Source of the DNA: Clostridiales bacterium
Lineage (GTDB): Bacteria > Bacillota > Clostridia > Oscillospirales > Oscillospiraceae
Assembly (NCBI GenBank): GCA_012838665.1
Contig: DUOX01000040.1
Coordinates: forward strand, 23,484-87,483
Direction of reading: 5' to 3'
Length of the DNA: 64,000 nt
The position numbers were made by a program, and so were the translations under genes. This document shows, one piece after another, positions 1 to 8,140 of the stretch. Positions within the stretch are counted from its first letter, which is position 1, and each line of letters starts with the position of its first letter. The notes under the pieces were generated by a model. That model had not been told where the DNA came from and ran no database searches. It worked only from the letters and a program-made list of their open reading frames with translations.

Positions 1-854
1 GCCTCATCGCCGAAAAGCTCCGTGACGAAAGCACCGGCCCCTACTGCGCTGGAATAGGCTTTTGTTACTGCTATAACTTCTGTTATCTCGTGAGGCGGCA
101 CACCGGCGCCTATGCAGCCGTAAGCCGCCAGTGTGTTGCTGGAGGTGACAAAGGGATAAATGCCCAGGTCCGTATCCTTAAGAGTGCCCAGTTGTCCTTC
201 CAAAAGCACCTGCTTGCCCTCCCCAAGGGCAGACTGGACAATCTCAACAGCATCGCCTATATACGGACGTATCAGTTCCCGCTGGCGCACCATTTCCTCA
301 AAGAGTTCCCGGGGATTAAGAAGAGGCTTGTGGTACAGGTGTTCCAACAGGGTATTTTTAAGTGTACACACATTTTCAAGCCGGCACATCAGAAGCTCGT
401 CATCATATAATTCGCAAACCTGAAAGCCAATTTTTGCAAATTTATCGGAATAAAAGGGAGCAATGCCGGACTTTGTGGAACCAAAGGATTTGGAACCCAG
501 ACGCTCTTCCTCGTAGGTGTCAAAGAGAATATGGTAGGGCATAACTACCTGAGCGCGCTCTGAAACCACAATATGCGGCTTGGGCACTCCCTGCTTAAGC
601 AGGGAGTTTAATTCGTTAATAAAAACGGGAATGTTTAACGCCACGCCATTGCCTATGACGTTCGTAATAAGGGGATAGAAAACTCCGGAGGGGAGGCTGT
701 GCAGGGCAAATCTCCCATAATTATTTATGATTGTGTGGCCGGCGTTGGCGCCGCCCTGAAAACGGATTACCATATCGGAGGTTTCGGCCAGCATGTCTGT
801 AATCTTGCCTTTGCCCTCGTCGCCCCAGTTGGCCCCCACTATTGCCTTTACCAT
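1..854 (-). CDS. purA: Adenylosuccinate synthetase, 3' part missing
   Basis: Joins IMP and aspartate using GTP to make adenylosuccinate, the first committed step from IMP to AMP, in the cytoplasm. The translation from ATG at 854 starts with the family's N-terminal signature (VGANWGDEGKGKITD), followed by FQGGANAGHTI and GSTKSGIAPFYSDK, all typical of PurA. About 284 codons are visible of a family length near 425-430, so the C-terminal third lies outside the window. An AGAGGT-type ribosome binding site precedes the ATG. It diverges from the YerC gene at 1087 and a TATAAT-like box lies just upstream of its start. No frameshift is seen. Confidence 0.96.
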   Translation of the reverse strand, partial: MVKAIVGANWGDEGKGKITDMLAETSDMVIRFQGGANAGHTIINNYGRFALHSLPSGVFYPLITNVIGNGVALNIPVFINELNSLLKQGVPKPHIVVSERAQVVMPYHILFDTYEEERLGSKSFGSTKSGIAPFYSDKFAKIGFQVCELYDDELLMCRLENVCTLKNTLLEHLYHKPLLNPRELFEEMVRQRELIRPYIGDAVEIVQSALGEGKQVLLEGQLGTLKDTDLGIYPFVTSSNTLAAYGCIGAGVPPHEITEVIAVTKAYSSAVGAGAFVTELFGDE

Positions 855-1086
855 AATTTCACCTCTAGGAAGATTATATGCGCTTGCCATAAAGCACAAC
901 ATTATTTGCCGCACCGTAAAGTCAATTGCTCAATTACTCTGTATCATAATTATCATATAACACCACTACATATTTTGCAAGCAAAAACAGGTCTTTACTT
1001 TCATGCTTTAGTGTTATAAAATATGGAAGCAGGCAAATGCGGAAAAAAGCGTAAAGTTAGACGCAATAAAACGGAGGTGACCTCTA

Positions 1087-1401
1087 ATGAATAAGCACAA
1101 TAAAAAACCCAGAAATCTTGATATGTATCGTGCCATTCTCACCCTGGAAACTGTAGAGGAGTGCATGATTTTTTTTGACGACCTCTGTACTGTGACGGAG
1201 ATTCGAGCCATGGAGCAGCGCTACCAGGTGGCCGCGCTCCTGCATAAGGGGCTAATATATAACGACATTTTGGAACAGACAGGGGCCAGCAGCGCGACTA
1301 TCAGCCGAGTCAACCGCAGCCTCCAGTACGGAGCCGACGGCTACGCCCTGGTCTTCAAACGCTTGGAGGAGCAAGAAAAACCGGAGAATGAGAATAAATG
1401 A
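1087..1401 (+). CDS. YerC/YecD family TrpR-like DNA-binding protein
   Basis: 104-residue protein of the TrpR-related YerC/YecD family, an HTH protein of uncertain regulon in Firmicutes. A helical N-terminal part (LTLETVEECMIFFDDLCT) is followed by EIRAMEQRYQVAALLHKGLIYNDI and a recognition-type segment TGASSATISRVNRSL near residues 60-80, which matches the family's helix-turn-helix. The start is supported by GGAGGTGA six bases upstream of ATG. It overlaps the next methyltransferase gene by four bases (ATGA), so the two are translationally coupled. Family membership is clear; the role is not visible from sequence. Confidence 0.9.
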   Translation: MNKHNKKPRNLDMYRAILTLETVEECMIFFDDLCTVTEIRAMEQRYQVAALLHKGLIYNDILEQTGASSATISRVNRSLQYGADGYALVFKRLEEQEKPENENK

Positions 1402-2129
1402 GCGCATATGGGCCTCTGGCCAAATGGTATGACCTGCTTACGCGGGATGTCCCATATACCGAATTTGCCGATTATTATGAAGGCATATTTAAAGCCCGGA
1501 CGGCGGCGGTCGACACTATCCTGGACCTGGCCTGCGGAACCGGCACGCTCACATATATTCTGGCGGAGCGGGGCTATGAGCTGATTGGAGTGGACGCCTC
1601 ACCGGATATGCTGTCCCTTGCCGCCGAAAAGGCGGGGGAGCTGGAAAAGGGGATAAAACCCCTTTTTCTGTGTCAAGAGCTGGCGGAGCTGGACCTGTAC
1701 GGCACGGTGGACGCCGCAGTTTCCTGCCTTGACGGGATGAATTATCTTCCCCCAAATCAGCTTCCCCGGGTATTTCACAGATTAAAGCTGTTCATCAGAC
1801 CCGGAGGACTTTTTATTTTTGATGTACACTCCCCCGAGCGGCTGCGCTCCCTTGACGGTGGCACCTTTGTGGACGAGTCCCGGGATGTGCTCTGCCTTTG
1901 GCGGGCGGAGTATGACCGCAAGGAAAACTATCTTGTGTACGGTATGGATATTTTCACGCGCAGCGGCAATCTCTGGAGCAGGGAGAGGGAGGAGCATATA
2001 GAATATGCCCACGAGCCGGATATGCTGGCGGAGCTTCTGAAAAACGCGGGTTTTGGCAATATCGAGATGGGGGCTCCCGGCCCTCATCGGGAGCTGGGGC
2101 GCATCTTTATAGTTGCCGAGCGAAAATAG
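1398..2129 (+). CDS. Class I SAM-dependent methyltransferase
   Basis: 243-residue soluble methyltransferase of the Rossmann-fold class. The SAM-binding motif I is clear near residues 45-65 (ILDLACGTGTLTYILAERGY), followed by the acidic residue of motif II in LIGVDASPDML and a later RPGGLFIFDVHSP strand. It begins inside the stop of the YerC-like gene, so it is co-transcribed and probably coupled to it. The substrate cannot be told from the sequence; many Clostridia carry this protein only as a generic methyltransferase. Confidence 0.88.
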   Translation: MSAYGPLAKWYDLLTRDVPYTEFADYYEGIFKARTAAVDTILDLACGTGTLTYILAERGYELIGVDASPDMLSLAAEKAGELEKGIKPLFLCQELAELDLYGTVDAAVSCLDGMNYLPPNQLPRVFHRLKLFIRPGGLFIFDVHSPERLRSLDGGTFVDESRDVLCLWRAEYDRKENYLVYGMDIFTRSGNLWSREREEHIEYAHEPDMLAELLKNAGFGNIEMGAPGPHRELGRIFIVAERK

Positions 2130-2194
2130 CAACTTTTCACATTTTACTGTATAATATGAGCAGAACATTTCAGCAAAAAAACAGAGGGAAAGGT

Positions 2195-3058
2195 ATGGAT
2201 AAGATAATCCGGGCCGTTTCATCAGACGGCTTTATAAAAATATCCGCCATTACCGCCCGGGTAGCGGTGCAGCGGGCAAGGGAAATACACGATACCAGCC
2301 CCGTGGCCACGGCAGCTCTGGGCCGCGCCCTTTGTGCCGCATCCATGATGGGAGAAATGCTGAAGGAGGAAAAGGCCAGCCTGACCCTCAGGATAAACGG
2401 CGGCGGGCCCTTAGGCAGCATTATGGCCGTATCCGACAGCGGCGGAAACGTGAGGGGCTATGTGCAGCATCCCCATGTGGACCTGCCCCTGCGCCCGGAC
2501 GGAAAATTGGATGTAGGCGGAGCGGTGGGGAGAGACGGAATGATTACGGTAAGCCGCGACCTGGGACTGAAAGAGCCGTATATCGGTAGCACGAATCTCG
2601 TCAGCGGCGAAATTGCCGAGGATGTTACCGCATATTTTGTCGAGAGTGAGCAGGTGGGGGCAGCCTGCGGTTTCGGTGTGCTGGTAGATACGGATTTATC
2701 CGTTCTTGCGGCCGGGGGCTTCATAGTCCAGCTTTTGCCCGGCGCGCAGGATGAGCTTATAGGCCGCTTGGAAGGGAACATTCACAGGGCGGGTACAGTG
2801 ACGGAAATGCTGACTGAAGGCGGGGCGGAGGCTATAATCCGCCGGATACTTGACGGTTTGGAACCACGAATACTTGCCGAATTACCAATAGAATACAGGT
2901 GCTATTGCAGCCGCGAACGTGTTCTGGAGGCAGTGTCCGTAATTGGCAGGGACGAGTTGGAGAAAATCGTTGAGGAAGGGGAGGAAACCACCGTAAGCTG
3001 CCAGTTTTGCGATACGGTTTACCGCTTTTCTGCGGAGGAGATAAGAAAGCTGCTGTGA
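2195..3058 (+). CDS. hslO: Redox-regulated chaperone Hsp33
   Basis: Holdase chaperone activated by oxidation of a zinc centre. The 287-residue translation has the N-terminal fold (DKIIRAVSSDGFIKISAITA) and, at the C terminus, the four zinc cysteines as CYC (near 2900-2910) and CQFC (near 3001-3010), so the redox switch is intact. The start chosen is the ATG at 2195, preceded by GAGGGAAAGG; an in-frame ATG 39 bases upstream has no ribosome binding site. It follows the methyltransferase by about 65 bases and is followed by the tRNA operon. Confidence 0.95.
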   Translation: MDKIIRAVSSDGFIKISAITARVAVQRAREIHDTSPVATAALGRALCAASMMGEMLKEEKASLTLRINGGGPLGSIMAVSDSGGNVRGYVQHPHVDLPLRPDGKLDVGGAVGRDGMITVSRDLGLKEPYIGSTNLVSGEIAEDVTAYFVESEQVGAACGFGVLVDTDLSVLAAGGFIVQLLPGAQDELIGRLEGNIHRAGTVTEMLTEGGAEAIIRRILDGLEPRILAELPIEYRCYCSRERVLEAVSVIGRDELEKIVEEGEETTVSCQFCDTVYRFSAEEIRKLL

Positions 3059-3103
3059 ATAAAAGTCCCTTTAGCCGTTTAATAAAAAACTAAAATCTGC
3101 GTC

Positions 3104-3132
3104 TTGACAAGATAGTTCTACTTTAGTATAAT
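3104..3132 (+). promoter_or_regulatory. Consensus sigma-A promoter of the tRNA operon
   Basis: TTGACA at 3104-3109 and TATAAT at 3127-3132 separated by exactly 17 bases, a perfect match to the vegetative consensus. The first tRNA begins 28 bases after the -10 box. Strong unregulated transcription is inferred, as expected for stable RNA. Confidence 0.9.
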
Positions 3133-3160
3133 GTCATAGCGTTGTGAAAATGACGGCTCG

Positions 3161-3236
3161 GGGAGCATAGCTCAGCTGGGAGAGCACATGCCTTACAAGC
3201 ATGGGGTCACAGGTTCAAGTCCTGTTGTTCCCACCA
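3161..3236 (+). tRNA. tRNA-Val (anticodon TAC)
   Basis: Full cloverleaf: acceptor GGGAGCA pairs with TGTTCCC, anticodon loop CTTACAA gives TAC, T-arm carries GGTTCAAGTCC, and CCA is encoded. First of five tRNAs in one transcription unit. Confidence 0.97.
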
Positions 3237-3284
3237 CTTTTTTCGCCTTTACGGCGGCTGTATCCGGAACGGCGGTATCAGCAT

Positions 3285-3361
3285 GGCCCAGTAGTTCAGT
3301 TGGTTAGAACGCCAGCCTGTCACGCTGGAGGTCGACGGTTCGAGCCCGTTCTGGGTCGCCA
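3285..3361 (+). tRNA. tRNA-Asp (anticodon GTC)
   Basis: Acceptor GGCCCAG pairs with CTGGGTC, anticodon loop CTGTCAC gives GTC, T-loop GGTTCGAGCCC, encoded CCA. The last base of CCA is also the first base of a hairpin that fills the gap to tRNA-Phe. Confidence 0.97.
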
Positions 3362-3379
3362 GGGATGTTTTTCATCCCT
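3361..3379 (+). other. Spacer hairpin between tRNA-Asp and tRNA-Phe
   Basis: AGGGATG (3361-3367) and CATCCCT (3373-3379) form a 7-bp perfect stem around a five-T loop. It fills almost the whole gap between the two tRNAs. A role as a processing signal is inference. Confidence 0.6.
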
Positions 3380-3385
3380 AACTAT

Positions 3386-3461
<76 letters not shown>

Positions 3462-3463
3462 AG

Positions 3464-3492
3464 CCCATTGGATGCGTCAAGCATCCAATGGG
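3464..3492 (+). other. Spacer hairpin between tRNA-Phe and tRNA-Gly
   Basis: CCCATTGGATGC (3464-3475) and GCATCCAATGGG (3481-3492) are perfect inverted repeats around GTCAA. There is no T-tract, so it is not an ordinary intrinsic terminator. It fills the gap between the two tRNAs. Confidence 0.65.
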
Positions 3493-3501
3493 GTGAAATT
3501 T

Positions 3502-3577
3502 GCGGGCGTAGCTCATTTGGCAGAGCGCCACCTTGCCAAGGTGGAGGTAGCGAGTTCGAATCTCGTCGCCCGCTCCA
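3502..3577 (+). tRNA. tRNA-Gly (anticodon GCC)
   Basis: Acceptor GCGGGCG pairs with CGCCCGC, anticodon stem CCACC/GGTGG with loop TTGCCAA gives GCC, T-loop AGTTCGAATCT, encoded CCA (TCCA end). Confidence 0.97.
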
Positions 3578-3624
3578 TTTTTTCATCAACACGTTTACTT
3601 TCGGGAATATAATATCTGACGAGT

Positions 3625-3699
3625 GGCGCCATAGCCAAGTGGTAAGGCAGTGGACTGCAAATCCGCGATTCCCCAGTTCGAATCTGGGTGGCGCCTCCA
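3625..3699 (+). tRNA. tRNA-Cys (anticodon GCA)
   Basis: Acceptor GGCGCCA pairs with TGGCGCC, anticodon loop CTGCAAA gives GCA, T-loop AGTTCGAATCT, encoded CCA. Last tRNA of the cluster. Confidence 0.97.
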
Positions 3700-3719
3700 A
3701 ATTGCGCAGGCGGTTGCTT

Positions 3720-3768
3720 AAAAACATCACCGATAAAAGGACAAAAGCCTTCCATCGGTGATGTTTTT
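3720..3768 (+). terminator. Terminator of the tRNA operon
   Basis: Arms AAAAACATCACCGAT (3720-3734) and ATCGGTGATGTTTTT (3754-3768) pair perfectly, with a smaller AAGG/CCTT pairing in the loop, and end in a T-tract. Confidence 0.85.
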
Positions 3769-3814
3769 GTCTCTGCCTGTATATTCGCCGAGCGGGGAAA
3801 GCAGGTTGGGAATA

Positions 3815-4083
3815 TTATTGTTCCATTAAATCGGCGTATTCCGGATGGGATGAAAACCATGTTTTGGCGTAGGGGCAGGAGGTGCGTATCTTATATTCCT
3901 TTGGCTGGATTTCGGCAATAACGGCCCTCACCAGTTTATCCGCGATGCCCTGGCCCCGGAGGCTCTCGTCGACAAAGGTATGGCAGATGTCCACCACCTT
4001 GTCAGACACCTGTTGCTTATGCTGTATTCCTCATCGCTGTATATTAAATCGTCTATGTCTTGTTCCCGTTTGATTATTATCAT
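3815..4083 (-). pseudogene. Small GNAT acetyltransferase broken by a frameshift
   Basis: Remnant of a ~90-residue YidJ-type GNAT protein. A good start (ATG at 4083 behind GGGAGGGGAAAT) opens MIIIKREQDIDDLIYSDEEYS, but this frame then runs into unrelated sequence. The conserved part of the family (VVDICHTFVDESLRGQGIADKL, then SCPYAKTWFSSHPEY, given here in pieces) is read in another frame between about 4020 and 3815. The frame change is near 4015-4025. A GTG at 4009 could start the conserved part alone, but no ribosome binding site precedes it and the first strands would be missing. A sequencing error is the alternative. Confidence 0.7.
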
Positions 4084-4434
4084 ATTTCCCCTCCCTTTTG
4101 TGATAGGATAATTATAATCCTTTACCCAAAGGGTATTTGCCAGGTTTTGCGAATCTGCCGTATTTGACCCCATATCTCAAAAGCAGCCGAAAAGACCGGC
4201 TACCTGAGATGGAATAGTCTTGACATGAATTAATCCTCTACCATTTATCGGGTTGTTTATGTACAGGGATTTGAATTCAGCAGACTTTTTTAGGGTTTCG
4301 CTTGCACGTTCTTCTGGCTAATAGTAGCTTTATCGACAACATTTGCAAGAGTTTTGTTTTATAATGAGGCTTGCATAGAAATATAAAAAATGCCATAAGC
4401 ACATAAGTACAAATACAACTAAGGATGTGGTTAT
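4084..4434. other. Gene-free stretch with one terminator-like hairpin
   Basis: No convincing ORF in these 350 bases. A hairpin at 4175-4209 pairs TCTCA with TGAGA and, inside, GCAGCCG with CGGCTAC. Read on the minus strand the inner stem is followed by TTTT, so it could be an intrinsic terminator. A TATAAT box near 4360 could serve the small ORF at 4435, but no good -35 box is in place. Confidence 0.5.
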
Positions 4435-4608
4435 ATGAAAACTGTTCAGATTCCTATATCTGACTTATTGCGTGTACTTGAGAAAATGTCAAATGATAAT
4501 ATGAAAACGGTCATGATTACTGTTAATGAAGAAGTTTTTGACCAGCACTTGGAAGCCTATACGAAAGACGGACAGGGCAAGGATTATGAGTCTATCGATT
4601 CCATGTAA
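4435..4608 (+). CDS. Small hypothetical protein, 57 residues
   Basis: An uninterrupted ORF from ATG at 4435 to TAA at 4608 with an AAGGA-like site about ten bases upstream. The peptide begins MKTVQIPISDLLRVLEKMS and ends KDYESIDSM. It is acidic and soluble in appearance, with no signal peptide or membrane segment. I do not recognise a family. It stands alone between a hairpin region and the ComFB-like gene. It could be chance; the codon use and start context are acceptable but not strong. Confidence 0.45.
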   Translation: MKTVQIPISDLLRVLEKMSNDNMKTVMITVNEEVFDQHLEAYTKDGQGKDYESIDSM

Positions 4609-4725
4609 GAAATTTAATATTTTTTTCTTCATTTTTTCCAGGTTGTAACCGATATATACCAAAAGAGGGTAATTCTGGGAATTGGGGGGACTGAGCTTTT
4701 ATCTTTTGTAAAGGAGATGCTGACA

Positions 4726-5016
4726 TTGGGTGAAAAAACTTCCGCGGAAAACCTGTTGCCTGTAAACATCATGGAGGAATTTGTCAGGGAAAAGGTAAGA
4801 GAGGCCATTAGAAATTTCGGTAGCTGCGACTGCGACGTCTGCTTCTTAAACGCCTGCGCAATTGCTCTTAATGCTTTGGAACCAAAGTATGTTACAACCA
4901 CAAAAGGGGCCCTGCTGTCACAAATCACGGAAATGGAGCTTGGCAACCAGACGAATATTCTGGTTGAGTGCACGAAGGCCGTTATGAAAGTGATGAAAAA
5001 CCCTCACCATAACTGA
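4726..5016 (+). CDS. ComFB-like late competence development protein
   Basis: About 96 residues with the ComFB pattern: an N-terminal NIMEEFVREKVREAI helix, then the cysteine cluster CDCDVCFLNACAIAL near residues 35-50, and LNALEPKYVTT. The family is named after B. subtilis ComFB; its biochemical role is unknown. I prefer TTG at 4726 because AAGGAG lies nine bases upstream; the ATG at 4717 sits too close to that site. It is followed directly by a strong terminator and appears monocistronic. Confidence 0.8.
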   Translation: MGEKTSAENLLPVNIMEEFVREKVREAIRNFGSCDCDVCFLNACAIALNALEPKYVTTTKGALLSQITEMELGNQTNILVECTKAVMKVMKNPHHN

Positions 5017-5024
5017 CATCCTAT

Positions 5025-5075
5025 AAAAGAACAGCGAAACGGAGGGAGAGACACTCCGTTTCGCTGTTCTTTTTA
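5025..5075 (+). terminator. Strong intrinsic terminator
   Basis: AAAAGAACAGCGAAACGGAG pairs with CTCCGTTTCGCTGTTCTTTT around a 9-base loop and ends in a T-tract. It closes the ComFB-like gene. The 5080-5230 stretch beyond it is very A+T-rich with no gene. Confidence 0.92.
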
Positions 5076-5232
5076 TATAGGATGAGGACAAAATGAAAAA
5101 GATGAAACTGACTCTTGCAATTATAGGTTAACATTAAGTTATTAATAAATAAAGCTATAGCATATTTCAAATATATTAAATTTTATTAAATTTACGAAAA
5201 TTTGATTAATTTTTTTTACTGGCCCAAAAAAA

Positions 5233-6114
5233 TTAATCAAAAGCGAGGCCCCAGTAAGCGTCTTTACTGACGGGCAACTGCCTTCCCGGAGAGGAAACGG
5301 CTACAACGTGCTCCCTTATGTTCCCTCCCTGGTCCGTGCCCCAAAATACAGGGCTGCGAACTATAAAACTCCCGGCGGGGTGCAGGGAGGATAAAGCGGC
5401 GGCAGCCTGAAGCACAGACCCGAGAGGCAGCAGCAGCTCGCATATTGTGAGGCTGTCCCCTTCCGGAACGACCGTGGCGCAGCCTTCAACGCCTTCATGC
5501 CGCAGGCGGTACAGCCCGCCCCCGAAATATTTGCAAATTGCCTCCTGCCACATTAGAAGTTTATTACCGAAATGCACATGGGGCCTGCTGGCCAGGAGTT
5601 TTTCCCGGAGAATTCCATATTCGGCGGAATCTATGACTTCCGCCTGGACCAGCGGCGGGCCTGCAGGAAGTTCCCGGAGGCGGAACCTGTGCTCCCTTAT
5701 CCGGAAGCAGGCGTGTGGGCGGAGGGTATCCTCATACCAGCGGTACAGGCTGTCGCTGGCAGGCAGGACACAGACGAAATCACTGCCCGTGGAAAAAGCC
5801 CTGCGGGCGCATTCCCGCACAACTTTGGCGCCGTAGCCCCGATTGCGGTATTCCGGAAGCGTACCCAGGGAATAGACATAGGCGCAGTTAAGCTCAGGCT
5901 CCCCCGGAAAGGAGACCCGGGCGCCCTCAAGCGTATAAACGGAGGACACGGGAAAACTGTCAAATTCCACGACGGTTGCCATGCCCTGAATGTAAAAGTC
6001 CCGGAAAAACATATTTATAAAGCTATCCTCATCATTAAAGGATAGCTTCCAAATGCGTTTTAAGGCTTCCTCGTCACCGGGCTGCGAGGGGCGAAGACGG
6101 GGAGCAGCAGACAT
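5233..6114 (-). CDS. GNAT family N-acetyltransferase
   Basis: 293-residue cytoplasmic acetyltransferase. The N-terminal half carries a GNAT domain with the acetyl-CoA loop in PEYRNRGYGAKVV (near residues 110-125) after a YVYSLGT strand. The C-terminal half (roughly 160-290) looks like a second, degenerate GNAT-like or accessory domain. ATG at 6114 is chosen because ATATGGAGGT lies just upstream and the sequence before it belongs to the upstream gene. It begins two bases before the stop of the DUF2156 gene, so the two form an operon. The substrate is unknown. Confidence 0.82.
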   Translation of the reverse strand: MSAAPRLRPSQPGDEEALKRIWKLSFNDEDSFINMFFRDFYIQGMATVVEFDSFPVSSVYTLEGARVSFPGEPELNCAYVYSLGTLPEYRNRGYGAKVVRECARRAFSTGSDFVCVLPASDSLYRWYEDTLRPHACFRIREHRFRLRELPAGPPLVQAEVIDSAEYGILREKLLASRPHVHFGNKLLMWQEAICKYFGGGLYRLRHEGVEGCATVVPEGDSLTICELLLPLGSVLQAAAALSSLHPAGSFIVRSPVFWGTDQGGNIREHVVAVSSPGRQLPVSKDAYWGLAFD

Positions 6115-6115
6115 C

Positions 6116-7015
6116 CTAGGACCTCCATATAGCGGTGTATTTTTCGATAAGAAATTCCGGATAATAGGATAATTTGGCCCGTCGCAGATTTTCATGCCCC
6201 ATGTCATCCTCCCGGTTGATATAGATAATCTCCGGGTGGAGCGCCCTAATGAGCCGGACAAACTCCCGGTTTACCATGGGGTAGGCCCCTTGAATATCGG
6301 AGTACGCTTTCTCAAAATGGATATCATAGGTATCGCCGGAAATCTTCTCGCCTACGGTAAACGCGATTATCCTGCCGCCGGAGCGGAGAATGCCGCCCTC
6401 CAGCCCCAGGTACCGGTAATTTTCAAAGGCGCGGATTATCGCATCGTGCTCGTCTAATAGTCCCTGATCCAGCTTATCCCTGTTCATTTCCGTCCAGTTT
6501 TCCAGCATGGCCATGCACTCGGGAATTTGTTTAGGCGTCAGGGGCTCAAAGCTCCAGTCGTTGCTTTCCAAAAACCGGTTAATATGGTTTCGCTTTCCGT
6601 GGAGCTTTTTGCCCGAGAGTGTGGCAAGCTTTTCCGCGGTGTAAATATAGTCGTAGTAATCACGGTTCTCAAAGAAGTCAAATTTTTTAGGAAAGAGATT
6701 GTTAAGCTCTCCCATATGCCTTACTGTAACGCCCCGCATGGTAAACGGAAATCCATGGGCTTCGGCGTAAAGACGCATTTCATTAATAACGGGGGCCAAA
6801 TCCCCGGAGCCCACCGGATACACAAAAAAGGGCTTTTCAGCGTACATGGGCATAACAATAAATCTTTCATTGCATTTGGCGACCTGTTGATTGAAACGTT
6901 TATTCCAAATATAAATATTTGCGAAGCTATAATCGGCACTGCGGGAATTCTCGGCCTTAACTATAGGGTCAATCCAGAATTTGTCGCTAAGTTTAATAGG
7001 TTCAAATTCTAACAT
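6116..7015 (-). CDS. DUF2156 / phosphatidylglycerol lysyltransferase-like domain protein
   Basis: 299-residue soluble protein matching the DUF2156 family, which shares the fold of the aminoacyl-transferase domain of MprF but lacks its membrane part. Recognisable stretches are DYSFANIYIWNKRF near the N terminus, DYYDYIYTAEKLATLSGKKL and HGKRNHINRFLES in the middle, and YPMVNREFVR plus INREDDMGHENLRRAKLSYYP at the end. The ATG at 7015 is preceded by GGAAGGTGA. It is the first gene of a pair with the GNAT gene at 5233-6114. The function is unassigned. Confidence 0.85.
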   Translation of the reverse strand: MLEFEPIKLSDKFWIDPIVKAENSRSADYSFANIYIWNKRFNQQVAKCNERFIVMPMYAEKPFFVYPVGSGDLAPVINEMRLYAEAHGFPFTMRGVTVRHMGELNNLFPKKFDFFENRDYYDYIYTAEKLATLSGKKLHGKRNHINRFLESNDWSFEPLTPKQIPECMAMLENWTEMNRDKLDQGLLDEHDAIIRAFENYRYLGLEGGILRSGGRIIAFTVGEKISGDTYDIHFEKAYSDIQGAYPMVNREFVRLIRALHPEIIYINREDDMGHENLRRAKLSYYPEFLIEKYTAIWRS

Positions 7016-7041
7016 TTAATACGGTTCACCTTCCAGAGGTT

Positions 7042-7617
7042 TTATTGGCCCTGATAAGTATTGTTGCAGCTTTCCATAATAGCGTGTTGAAGTTTCTTCA
7101 GGTCCACAAAGGTTTCAGGGCGGCGCCTGGGGTCCCTGAGCAGGGCAGCAGGGTGGTAAATTGCCATGCAGCGTCTTCCGCCCACATCAAACCACTGGCC
7201 GTGCTCCTGAGTAATCTTAAAGTCTTCCTTAATCAGGTATTTGGCGGATATTCGCCCCAGGCAGACAATAATTTTTGGGTTTATCAGCTCTATCTGCCTG
7301 CGGAGCCAGGCAGAACAGGCCTCCTGTTCGGAGTTCAGGGGGTCGCGGTTACCGGGGGTACGGCATTTTACTATGTTTGCAATATATATATTGCTGCGGT
7401 CCAGGCCTATCAGGGACAGCATATCGTCCAGTAGCTGACCGGCTCGTCCGACAAAGGCCTGTCCGGTCTTGTCTTCCTGCTCGCCCGGCCCCTCGCCAAT
7501 AAACATGACCTCCGCCTTTGGATTGCCCGAGCCGAAAACCACGTTGCGCCTGGTTTCCCAAAGAGCGCATTTTTTACAGTTCATACAGTCTGAATGCAGG
7601 TCTTCCCAAGCTGACAA
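7042..7617 (-). CDS. Family 4 uracil-DNA glycosylase
   Basis: Removes uracil from DNA in base excision repair. The protein has the family 4/5 features: a 4Fe-4S ligand pattern starting with CMNCKKC near the N terminus and continuing with KCRTPGNRDPLNSEQEAC, the glycosylase motif GEGPGEQEDKTGQAFVGRAG, and the late IYHPAALLRDP motif. I place the start at TTG 7617 (about 191 residues) because AAGGAG lies nine bases upstream and the family begins just before the first cysteines. A longer reading from TTG 7659 has no ribosome binding site. It is downstream of, but clearly separate from, the divergent gatC. Confidence 0.92.
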   Translation of the reverse strand: MSAWEDLHSDCMNCKKCALWETRRNVVFGSGNPKAEVMFIGEGPGEQEDKTGQAFVGRAGQLLDDMLSLIGLDRSNIYIANIVKCRTPGNRDPLNSEQEACSAWLRRQIELINPKIIVCLGRISAKYLIKEDFKITQEHGQWFDVGGRRCMAIYHPAALLRDPRRRPETFVDLKKLQHAIMESCNNTYQGQ

Positions 7618-7816
7618 ATTAAATAGCTCCTTAAAATTATTGTTCGCACCTGCCTTCAAAAGTGCGATATTGTTGTCATTTTATCACAAATACTGGACTA
7701 ATGGAAGAAAAACTGTAAAATAACTGTAAAATAATATGAAAGTTGTTAAATTTATGGTAAAATAAGCAGCGTGTCGACATACAGACGGCATAAAACGACT
7801 TTTGGAGATGTGTTTA

Positions 7817-8086
7817 GTGAAGGAACTGACAAAGAAACTGGCTTGGCTCAGCAGAATAGATATATCTGAGGACGAAACAGATTATCTTGCCGATGAGCTG
7901 AAAAAGCAGATTGAATACCTTTCCATCCTTGACGATTTGGAATCGGGCCCGGCACTGCCGGACGGGGAGCCGGCAGCCCTGAGGGAGGATAAGGTCCAAC
8001 CCTCTGTGGACAGGAAGGTTTTATTTATGAATACGCCCCATCATAACAGCGATTATTTTATTCTGCCCGATAGCAGCCGCAAATAA
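7817..8086 (+). CDS. gatC: Glutamyl-tRNA(Gln)/Asp-tRNA(Asn) amidotransferase subunit C
   Basis: Small subunit that stabilises the GatCAB complex. The sequence KELTKKLAWLSRIDISEDE and the spaced LKKQIEYLSILDDL helix are the GatC signature, and DKVQPSVDRKVLFMNTP is its usual C-terminal tail. GTG at 7817 is preferred because GGAG lies nine bases upstream; TTG 7802 and ATG 7808 lack a site. It leads the gatCAB operon, 54 bases before gatA. Confidence 0.92.
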   Translation: MKELTKKLAWLSRIDISEDETDYLADELKKQIEYLSILDDLESGPALPDGEPAALREDKVQPSVDRKVLFMNTPHHNSDYFILPDSSRK

Positions 8087-8140
8087 TTAACCCGTTTTTT
8101 CAGTTTTAGAGATATATAAGCGAAAGGATAATCAATAAAC

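Noticed and set aside
7709..7731. Direct repeat CTGTAAAATAA before gatC as an operator
   Set aside because: The repeat is short and A+T-rich in an A+T-rich intergenic region; no promoter could be placed next to it with confidence.
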